The position numbers were made by a program, and so were the translations under genes. 5,854 nt of DNA. It comes from Flavobacteriaceae bacterium (lineage in GTDB: Bacteria > Bacteroidota > Bacteroidia > Flavobacteriales > Flavobacteriaceae). Shown piece by piece: positions 1 through 5,854 of this stretch; within the stretch, counting starts at the first letter, position 1, and the number at the start of each line of letters is the position of its first letter. Below the pieces are notes generated by a model. The model did not search any database. It was not told the DNA's origin and saw only the letters and a list, made by a program, of their open reading frames with translations. The stretch spans positions 1 to 5,854 of the forward strand of contig JAESTN010000162.1 in the NCBI GenBank assembly GCA_016763595.1. Reading direction: 5' to 3'.

Positions 1-776
1 ATAAAACATATCCAAGAATTGTTGGAGAAACAGGTGGAAAAGATTTTATCTGGGCTCACAATTCTGCAAACCCATTACAAGTTGCAACCGGAATAACAAG
101 AGGTACTTTTGAATATCAAGGACAAAAATGTTCTGCTGCTTCAAGAGCTTTTATTCCAGCTTCAATGTGGGAGGAAGTAAAAGGGCATTTAATTTCTCAA
201 GCAAGTGAAATAAAAATGGGTTCTCCAGAGGATCCATCAAACTATGTAAATGCAGTAATTCACGAAGGTTCTTTTGACAAGATTGCAAGTTTCTTAGATG
301 CTGCTAAAACGGATGCTGATGCAGATGTTATTATTGGTGGTGGTCATGATAAATCTGTTGGATACTTTATTGAGCCGACTGTTATTGTTGCGAAAGACCC
401 GATGTACAAAACAATGTGCGCAGAGATATTCGGCCCTGTAATGACTATTTATGTTTATGAGGATGCCGAATGGGAAGCTTCCTTAAAATTAGTGGATGAA
501 TCTACAGAGTACGCTTTAACAGGTGCAATTTTCTCTACAGATAGATATATTGTTGAAAAAGCTTCTAAAGCATTAGAAAATGCTGCTGGAAACTTCTATA
601 TCAATGACAAGCCAACTGGAGCTGTTGTTGGGCAACAACCATTTGGAGGCGCAAGAGCTTCTGGAACAAATGACAAAGCAGGTTCTGCTCAAAACTTATT
701 ACGTTGGACTTCTGTTCGTTTAATTAAGGAAACATTTGTGACACCTACAGATTTTAAATATTCGTATTTAGGATAA
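1..776 (+). CDS. pruA: L-glutamate gamma-semialdehyde (P5C) dehydrogenase, C-terminal part (5' end outside window)
   Basis: This enzyme oxidises L-glutamate gamma-semialdehyde, which is in equilibrium with delta-1-pyrroline-5-carboxylate, to glutamate using NAD+. It is the second step of proline catabolism and acts in the cytoplasm. The reading frame is open from the first base (first full codon at 3) and gives 257 residues, about half of the roughly 540 usual for the family. Aldehyde dehydrogenase landmarks are intact: GETGGKDF with the general-base Glu (27-29), GQKCSAASR with the nucleophilic Cys (129-131) exactly 34 residues later as in human ALDH4A1, EIFGPV with the cofactor-binding Glu (423-425), and the substrate anchor loop GGARASGTND around 645-671. 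Resemblance to ALDH4A1 continues to the C-terminus (NAAGNFYINDK, GQQPFGGARASGTNDK), so this is the monofunctional eukaryote-like type; no PutA fusion is visible on the C-terminal side. The stop is TAA, and an intrinsic terminator follows 22 bases later. An in-frame ATG at 165 is internal, not the start, because the active-site motifs lie before it. Confidence 0.95.
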   Translation, partial: KTYPRIVGETGGKDFIWAHNSANPLQVATGITRGTFEYQGQKCSAASRAFIPASMWEEVKGHLISQASEIKMGSPEDPSNYVNAVIHEGSFDKIASFLDAAKTDADADVIIGGGHDKSVGYFIEPTVIVAKDPMYKTMCAEIFGPVMTIYVYEDAEWEASLKLVDESTEYALTGAIFSTDRYIVEKASKALENAAGNFYINDKPTGAVVGQQPFGGARASGTNDKAGSAQNLLRWTSVRLIKETFVTPTDFKYSYLG

Positions 777-798
777 AACATAAAGATTCTTTTTATTT

Positions 799-831
799 AA
801 AAACCTCATCATACTTTGATGAGGTTTTTTT
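799..831 (+). terminator. Intrinsic (rho-independent) terminator of pruA
   Basis: A perfect 13-bp stem (799-811 with 817-829) closes on a 5-base loop. Its core is CCTCATCA pairing with TGATGAGG, flanked by five A-T pairs, and a run of seven T spans 825-831. It begins 22 bases after the pruA stop. The A-run/T-run symmetry would allow termination on either strand, but no convergent gene is present, so the likely job is to end pruA transcription and insulate the peptidase genes downstream. Confidence 0.9.
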
Positions 832-864
832 GTTTATAACAAAATACTACCATTTCTTTAACAG

Positions 865-879
865 TATTGATTTTCAATA
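865..879. repeat. Short perfect inverted repeat in the intergenic region (possible operator)
   Basis: TATTGA-TTT-TCAATA forms two 6-base arms around a 3-base spacer. It lies just upstream of the candidate -7 element at 885-892, where a regulator could affect RNA polymerase. No regulator is recognised, and short palindromes arise by chance in AT-rich DNA, so an operator role is inference only. Confidence 0.3.
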
Positions 880-884
880 TTTTG

Positions 885-892
885 TATATTTA
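885..892 (+). promoter_or_regulatory. Candidate Bacteroidota-type promoter -7 element for the M16/tricorn unit
   Basis: TATATTTA matches the Bacteroidota -7 consensus TAnnTTTG at every fixed position except the last. It lies 39 bases before the ATG at 932 and would give a leader of roughly 30 bases. A -33 TTG is not well placed: the nearest, at 867-869, leaves 15 bases to the element, shorter than the usual 17-21. It is the best candidate in the gap, since the terminator upstream implies that the next gene needs its own promoter. Confidence 0.4.
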
Positions 893-931
893 GCGTCATC
901 AAAAAAATAATTCTCACAAACAACCAACATA

Positions 932-3766
932 ATGATAAAAAAAATTCTCCTTGTTGCTTTTGCAATTTCACTAGTTGCCTGCAACACAGACAAAAAAGAA
1001 ACAGAAACTTCTTTAAATGTTCCTTTTGAAAAATTCGAATTGAAAAACGGACTACAAGTTGTATTCCACATAGATAAATCAGACCCAGTAGTTGCTGTAG
1101 AATTAATGGCACATGTTGGTTCTGCTAGAGAAATTGAAGGAAGATCTGGTTTTGCACATTTATTTGAGCATTTATTATTTTTAGAATCTGAAAACCTAGG
1201 TAAAGGAGGATTGGACAAAATGAGTGCAAGAATTGGTGGATCTGGAGCGAACGGCTCTACTTCTAGAGACAGAACAAACTATCTACAAACCATTCCAAAT
1301 GATGCGGTAGAAAAAATGATTTGGGCAGAAGCAGACAAATTAGGATGGTTTATAAATACGGTAACAAACCCTGTTTTAGCAAAAGAAAAACAAGTAGTAA
1401 AAAACGAAAAAAGACAACGTGTAGACAATGCACCTTATGGTTTCAACCAACAAATTATCGACCGCAATTTATATCCAAAAGATCATCCATATAACTGGCA
1501 AGTAATTGGCTCTTTAGAACATTTACAAAATGCCACCTTAAAAGATGTAAAAAACTTCTATAAGAAATGGTACACACCTAACAATTCAACGTTGGTTTTA
1601 TCTGGAGATTTTGATCCAGTACAAGCAAAGGAATGGGTGCATAAATACTTTGATGAAATTCCAAGAGGAGAAGAAATAACTCCTCAAGAAAAAAGACCAG
1701 GTGTAGTAAGCGAATCTAAATTCTTATACTTCGAGGACAACTTTGCAAGGTTACCTATGCTAACTTTTGCTTGGCCAACAGTAGAATTATACCATAAAGA
1801 TTCGTATGCCATAGATATTTTGACTCAGTATTTATCTCAGGGGAAAAATGCTCCTTTGAACCAAGTTTTAGTTGATGATTTAAAACTAACATCTTTCACT
1901 TCAATGGGCACCTATACATCTGAATTAGCTGGTCAAATTCAATTAAGCATTAGAGGTTTTAAAAATGTAGACTTAAATAAAATCAATGAGGGTATTTCTA
2001 AAGCTTTTGAAAACTTTGAAAAAAATGGAATTCCTGAAAAAGATTTAAACAGAATCAAAGCCGGTCAAGAAACGCAGTTTTACAATAGCTTATCTAGTGT
2101 TATTGGTAAAGGAACTAATTTAGCTTCTTACAACACCTATGCTGGTGACCCAGGATTTATCAATAAAGAAATTGGCCTAACATTAACTATTACAAAGGAA
2201 GACGTAATGCGCGTGTACAACACCTACATTAAAGGAAAAAACTTTATAGCTACCAGTTTTGTACCCAAAGGAATGGCAAAACTAGCCCTTAAAGGATCTA
2301 CAGAAGCCATTATCAAAGAAGAAAAAATAGTGCAAGGAGCAGAAGAAAAATTTGACCCGAAAACTGCAGCTACCTACACAAAAACACCTTCCTCTTTTGA
2401 CAGATCAATAGAACCTCCTTATGGTAAAGCTCCTGCACTAAACGTACCAAAAGTTTGGGAGAATACACTTTCAAATGGAATTAAAGTCTTTGGAATTGAG
2501 AATAGTGAAGTTCCTTTAGTACGCTTTAATTTAGTTATTGACGGAGGTCAGTTATTAGAAAAAATGGACAAATTAGGTGTTGCAAACTTAACTGCACGTC
2601 TATTAAACAGAGGAACAAAAAACAAAACAGTAGCTCAGCTAGAAGAGGCTATTCAAGAACTTGGTGCTTCTATTAGAGTTTCTGCTTCAAAAGAAAGCAT
2701 CACAATAAGCGGTAATACACTGGCTAAAAACTACACTAAAACCTTAGCATTAGTAGAAGAAATGTTATTAGAGCCACGTTGGGATGCTACAGAATTTGAA
2801 TTGATTAAAAAATCTGTAGTTGGTAATTTACGTCAACAAGAAGCCAGTCCAACAGCCATCACTCAAAATGTATATAATGAATTGATTTACGGAAAAGACA
2901 ACATTCGCTCTAAGAACACATTAGGAACCATAGCTTCTATGGATAAAGTAGCATTAGAAGATTTAAAGTCATTTTATACGAATTACATTTCTCCATCAGT
3001 TGCCAAAATGCATATTGTAGGAGACATTGATAAAGAAAAAGCACTAGCATCATTAAAGAGCATCAATTCTAAATGGGCAGCAAAAGAAGTTATTATTCCT
3101 GTTTATAAAACTCCAAAAGCACCAAACAAGCCAATCGTATATTTTTATGATGTACCAAAATCAAAACAGACAGTAATTAGTTTTGGAGCACCATCTTTAG
3201 CTGTTACAGATAAAGATTATTACCCTGCAACAGTAATGAACTACATTCTTGGTGGCGGCGGATTCGCTTCTCAATTAACACAAGAGTTAAGAGAAGGAAA
3301 AGGATATACATATGGTATTGGCTCTGGTTTTTCAGGATCTAAAGCTGCTGGACCATTCACAATTTTTAGTAGAGTTAGAACCAATGTTACTTTAGAATCT
3401 GCTCAATTAGTAAAAAAAATAATTACAGACTATCCAACCAATTTTTCTGAAAAAGATTTAGCAACTACTAAAGGCTTCTTAATTAAAAGTAATGCGAGAC
3501 GTTTTGAAACCATGCGTGCAAAACTAAATATGCTACAAAACATGAGCAATTACAATTTAAATGCTGATTATGTAAAAGACAGAGAAAAGATTGTAAACGA
3601 AATGACTATTGAAAAAATTCAAGAATTAGCGAAGAAATACATCAACCCAAATCAAATGATTTGGTTATTTGTTGGTGATGCTGAATCGCAATTAGATCGT
3701 TTAAATGAATTAGGCTTTGGACAACCTATTCTTTTAAACAAAACCTCAGAAAAAATCAAACAGTAG
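932..3766 (+). CDS. M16 family (pitrilysin/insulinase-like) zinc metallopeptidase, lipoprotein
   Basis: The product is a 944-residue two-half M16 peptidase, a zinc enzyme family that typically cleaves peptides enclosed in a clamshell chamber. The N-terminus is a lipoprotein signal: MIKK, a hydrophobic stretch, then lipobox L14-V-A-C17, so the mature protein should be lipid-anchored on the outer or inner membrane. The first half (about 30-480) carries the inverted zinc motif HLFEH (H76, E79, H80) and a suitable distal ligand, E159 in VVKNEKRQ, so it should be catalytic. The second half (about 505-920) repeats the fold, but the aligned positions read N552, A555 and R556, so it binds no zinc there. 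It keeps an R787...Y794 segment (LREGKGYTYG) of the sort that assists catalysis in M16 enzymes. Length is normal for a full pseudodimer. The ATG at 932 is fixed by the signal peptide; no Shine-Dalgarno is visible in the A/C-rich leader. The tricorn gene starts four bases after the TAG stop, implying an operon. Physiological substrate unknown. Confidence 0.95.
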   Translation: MIKKILLVAFAISLVACNTDKKETETSLNVPFEKFELKNGLQVVFHIDKSDPVVAVELMAHVGSAREIEGRSGFAHLFEHLLFLESENLGKGGLDKMSARIGGSGANGSTSRDRTNYLQTIPNDAVEKMIWAEADKLGWFINTVTNPVLAKEKQVVKNEKRQRVDNAPYGFNQQIIDRNLYPKDHPYNWQVIGSLEHLQNATLKDVKNFYKKWYTPNNSTLVLSGDFDPVQAKEWVHKYFDEIPRGEEITPQEKRPGVVSESKFLYFEDNFARLPMLTFAWPTVELYHKDSYAIDILTQYLSQGKNAPLNQVLVDDLKLTSFTSMGTYTSELAGQIQLSIRGFKNVDLNKINEGISKAFENFEKNGIPEKDLNRIKAGQETQFYNSLSSVIGKGTNLASYNTYAGDPGFINKEIGLTLTITKEDVMRVYNTYIKGKNFIATSFVPKGMAKLALKGSTEAIIKEEKIVQGAEEKFDPKTAATYTKTPSSFDRSIEPPYGKAPALNVPKVWENTLSNGIKVFGIENSEVPLVRFNLVIDGGQLLEKMDKLGVANLTARLLNRGTKNKTVAQLEEAIQELGASIRVSASKESITISGNTLAKNYTKTLALVEEMLLEPRWDATEFELIKKSVVGNLRQQEASPTAITQNVYNELIYGKDNIRSKNTLGTIASMDKVALEDLKSFYTNYISPSVAKMHIVGDIDKEKALASLKSINSKWAAKEVIIPVYKTPKAPNKPIVYFYDVPKSKQTVISFGAPSLAVTDKDYYPATVMNYILGGGGFASQLTQELREGKGYTYGIGSGFSGSKAAGPFTIFSRVRTNVTLESAQLVKKIITDYPTNFSEKDLATTKGFLIKSNARRFETMRAKLNMLQNMSNYNLNADYVKDREKIVNEMTIEKIQELAKKYINPNQMIWLFVGDAESQLDRLNELGFGQPILLNKTSEKIKQ

Positions 3767-3770
3767 ACTT

Positions 3771-5854
3771 ATGAAATCTATTTTAAGAAGTATTGCCGTT
3801 TTTGCATTGTTATTGTCAACAACAGTAATTTCAGCTCAAGAAACAAGGTTATTAAGACAACCAAGCATTAATGGAAACCAAGTAGCTTTTGCTTATGGTG
3901 GAGATATTTGGACGACCAATTTATCTAGTGATCTTACAACTAGATTGACAAGCACAGCGGCTGTAGAAAGCAATCCTCATCTATCTCCAAACGGAAAATG
4001 GATCGCATTTACATCTAATAGGTCTGGTGCTAATGCAGTATATATTGTTTCAATTACAGGTGGTCAAGCTAAAAGGCTAACATGGCATACAAGTGCAAAT
4101 GTTACCAGAGGATGGACAAATGACGGAAAAAATGTGTTATTTGCTTCAAATAGAGATACTGCTCCAAGTAGGTTTAATAGATTATATACTGTTTCTGTAA
4201 AAGGTGGTCCAGCTACAAAATTATTTGAGCAGTGGGCAACTTCTGGTTCGTATTCTTCTAACGGCAAACAGTTAGTAATCGATAAAATGAGACGTTGGGA
4301 TGAAGAATGGAGAGATTATCGTGGTGGACAAAATACACCGTTGATAATTATCGATTTAAAAACTTTGACTGAAACATTATTACCAAATAATAAAACAACA
4401 GACAAACAGCCTGTTTGGATGGGAGACAACGTCTATTTCTTATCAGACAGAACACATACGTCAAATGTTTGGTCTTACAACACAAAAACCAAAGCTGTAA
4501 AACAAATTACCAAGTTTAAAGGTACAGCTGTAAAGTCTTTAAGTGGACACAAGAGTACCATTGTATTTGAACAAGCTGGTTATTTACATACGTTGGATAT
4601 CAATACCAACAGAACAAAACGTTTAAAAATAGCGATTAAAGGAGATTTTCCTTGGACAGCAACGAAATGGAAAAACGTAAATTCTCGTGTAGATTACGCA
4701 AGTATTTCTCCTAATGGGAAAAGGGTTGTGATGGCTTCTCGTGGTGACATATTTACTGTTCCTGTAGAATTTGGAGATTCAAGAAACATCACACAAAGTT
4801 CCGGAGCTGCTGATAGAGCTGCTATCTGGTCCCCTAAAGGTGATAAAATTGCGTGGTTTTCTGACGCCAACGGAAAAGGATATGCATTGCACCTAACTAA
4901 TCAAGATGGAACAGAAAAAACAGAAATCATCTCAATTGGTATTTCAAAAATGGCATGGGAACCTAAGTGGTCTCCAGATGGAAAACACATTGCTTTTGTA
5001 GATGACGATACGCGAATTAGAATTGTAAATTTAAAAGCAAAAACGATCAAAACTATTGACAATGCTGGTAATAATTTAGAACGTGGGCGCATGGGAATTA
5101 CTTGGTCGCCAGACTCAAAGTGGTTGGCCTATGCAAAATCTGGTGACAATAGTTTAAAACAAATTAAAGTTTGGTCTTTAACAACCAATAAAACCAAGGC
5201 AATTACAGATCCTTTTGCAGATTCATTTTCTCCTGCATGGGATTTAGACCACAAACATTTATACTTTTTAGCAAGTACAAATGTGGCTTTGCGTTCTGGT
5301 TGGGCTAATACAAGCTCTATGACTTCAAAACCAAGTTATGCGGCATATGTGATCAACTTAGCAAAAAAAGATGCCTCTCCTTTTAAACCAAAAAGTGACG
5401 AAGAAGAGGTGAAGAAAGAAAAATCGAAAGACAAGAAGAATAAAAAAGATGCTAACAAGAAAGACGATAAGAAAAAAACTGATGCTAAAAAAGATAAGAA
5501 AGTAGTCATCGATTTTGACGGTATTGCTCGTAGAATTATGGCATTGCATTTAAGAGGAAACTATAGAGGTATTGTGGCTGGACCTAGTGGCTTTATGTTT
5601 ATTACAGAAGGATCAACAATTCATAAGTTTGACTTGAAAAAACTAAAAGCCAAGGAATTCGGAAAAGGGTTGCGAATGTATAACGTTTCTCCTAACGGAA
5701 AACATATGGTTGTAAGAGCTGGCAAAAATTGGAAAGTAGTAAAAACTTCTGGAGCAAATGCTAAAAGTGCTAAAACATTAAAGCTTGACTTTAATATGAA
5801 ACTGAATCGTTTGAAAGAATGGAATCAAATGTTTGAAGAAGCTTGGCGTTATGA
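3771..5854 (+). CDS. Tricorn-type S41 family protease, N-terminal propeller part (3' end outside window)
   Basis: The frame is open from ATG 3771 to the window end (694 full codons; family members are about 1,050-1,100 residues). Residues 1-22 form a Sec signal peptide (MKSILRS, hydrophobic core, VISA|QE), so the protein is probably periplasmic, unlike the cytosolic archaeal tricorn. The rest is beta-propeller with TolB/WD40-like turn motifs of the SPDGK type: starts at residues 71 (LSPNGK), 115, 161, 312 (ISPNGK), 353, 400 (WSPDGK), 445, 490 and 639 (VSPNGK). Several are spaced about 41-47 residues, as expected for propeller blades. RRWDEEWRDYRGG (near 173-185) and the final EWNQMFEEAWRY are tricorn hallmarks; the latter leads into the C1/PDZ/C2 core. 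The catalytic His, Ser and Glu lie beyond the window, so activity cannot be confirmed. Known tricorns degrade oligopeptides released by larger proteases. A Lys-rich insert occupies residues 542-577. No Shine-Dalgarno precedes the ATG; translation may be coupled to the M16 gene four bases upstream. Confidence 0.93.
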   Translation, partial: MKSILRSIAVFALLLSTTVISAQETRLLRQPSINGNQVAFAYGGDIWTTNLSSDLTTRLTSTAAVESNPHLSPNGKWIAFTSNRSGANAVYIVSITGGQAKRLTWHTSANVTRGWTNDGKNVLFASNRDTAPSRFNRLYTVSVKGGPATKLFEQWATSGSYSSNGKQLVIDKMRRWDEEWRDYRGGQNTPLIIIDLKTLTETLLPNNKTTDKQPVWMGDNVYFLSDRTHTSNVWSYNTKTKAVKQITKFKGTAVKSLSGHKSTIVFEQAGYLHTLDINTNRTKRLKIAIKGDFPWTATKWKNVNSRVDYASISPNGKRVVMASRGDIFTVPVEFGDSRNITQSSGAADRAAIWSPKGDKIAWFSDANGKGYALHLTNQDGTEKTEIISIGISKMAWEPKWSPDGKHIAFVDDDTRIRIVNLKAKTIKTIDNAGNNLERGRMGITWSPDSKWLAYAKSGDNSLKQIKVWSLTTNKTKAITDPFADSFSPAWDLDHKHLYFLASTNVALRSGWANTSSMTSKPSYAAYVINLAKKDASPFKPKSDEEEVKKEKSKDKKNKKDANKKDDKKKTDAKKDKKVVIDFDGIARRIMALHLRGNYRGIVAGPSGFMFITEGSTIHKFDLKKLKAKEFGKGLRMYNVSPNGKHMVVRAGKNWKVVKTSGANAKSAKTLKLDFNMKLNRLKEWNQMFEEAWRY
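5394..5501 (+). other. Lysine-rich charged low-complexity insert within the tricorn protease
   Basis: Residues 542-577 of the tricorn protein contain 17 Lys and 11 Asp/Glu out of 36, with loosely repeated KKD and DAKK/DANK units. At DNA level this is an A-rich, imperfectly repeated tract (GATGCTAA occurs twice). It interrupts the second propeller between WDLDHKHLYF-type blade sequence and VVIDFDGIARR. From general knowledge of the family, charged linkers at this position are common in Bacteroidota homologues and vary in length, so it is probably a disordered surface loop rather than an error. The reading frame is preserved throughout. Confidence 0.8.

Noticed and set aside
165..776. A complete 203-residue gene starting at ATG 165.
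   Set aside because: The same frame is open to the left edge and encodes the catalytic Glu and Cys of the aldehyde dehydrogenase before this ATG, so it is an internal Met of a gene cut by the window edge.
858..1218. Two overlapping reverse-strand open frames (858-1112 and 874-1218).
   Set aside because: They lie antisense to the start of the M16 lipoprotein gene and its promoter region, have no recognisable domain, and disagree with the clearly conserved + strand protein.
3767..3770. A possible promoter or terminator between the M16 and tricorn genes.
   Set aside because: The gap is only four bases, and no hairpin or promoter-like element is evident around it.
4064..5092. Reverse-strand open frames at 4064-4267 and 4901-5092.
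   Set aside because: Both are short and wholly antisense to the tricorn propeller coding sequence, with no family resemblance.
5394..5501. The A-rich repeated tract read as a DNA repeat element or recombination site.
   Set aside because: The frame stays open and codes for a charged linker of a kind usual in this protein family. The DNA repeats are short and imperfect.
5358..5549. Reverse-strand frame encoding a very Phe/Leu/Ile-rich, apparently membrane-spanning small protein.
   Set aside because: It is the complement of the AAA/AAG-rich insert in the tricorn gene, which reads as TTT/CTT on the other strand. The hydrophobicity is a composition artefact.

Overview
The window is AT-rich (roughly one third G+C by eye) and looks like a chromosomal segment from a member of the Bacteroidota, most likely class Flavobacteriia. 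Three things point there: the two complete 5' gene starts have A-rich leaders without a Shine-Dalgarno sequence, a TAnnTTTG-like promoter element precedes the middle gene, and all three proteins resemble families common in this group. A marine flavobacterium would fit, but genus cannot be decided from the sequence.

All three genes are on the + strand. Positions 1-776 hold the C-terminal half of a monofunctional L-glutamate gamma-semialdehyde (P5C) dehydrogenase, PruA/ALDH4A1 type, closed by a strong intrinsic terminator at 799-831. The 155-base gap (777-931) also holds a candidate promoter and a short inverted repeat. Next comes a two-gene unit: a 944-residue lipoprotein metallopeptidase of family M16 (932-3766), then, four bases later, the first 694 residues of an exported tricorn-type S41 protease (3771 to the window end). 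The tricorn gene leaves the window just before its catalytic core, so its beta-propellers are seen but not its active site.

Functionally, the two downstream genes encode peptidases directed outside the cytoplasm, one by a lipobox and one by a Sec-type signal peptide. They are probably co-transcribed and may act in sequence on oligopeptides in the periplasm or at the cell surface. PruA completes proline oxidation to glutamate in the cytoplasm. It is separated from the peptidases by a terminator, so any metabolic link (peptide to proline to glutamate) is only suggestive.

I see no mobile element, CRISPR array, RNA gene or convincing novel system. This is mostly ordinary core-type sequence. The points most worth a second look are the tight M16/tricorn pairing, the lysine-rich charged insert in the tricorn propeller, and the inverted repeat next to the candidate promoter.
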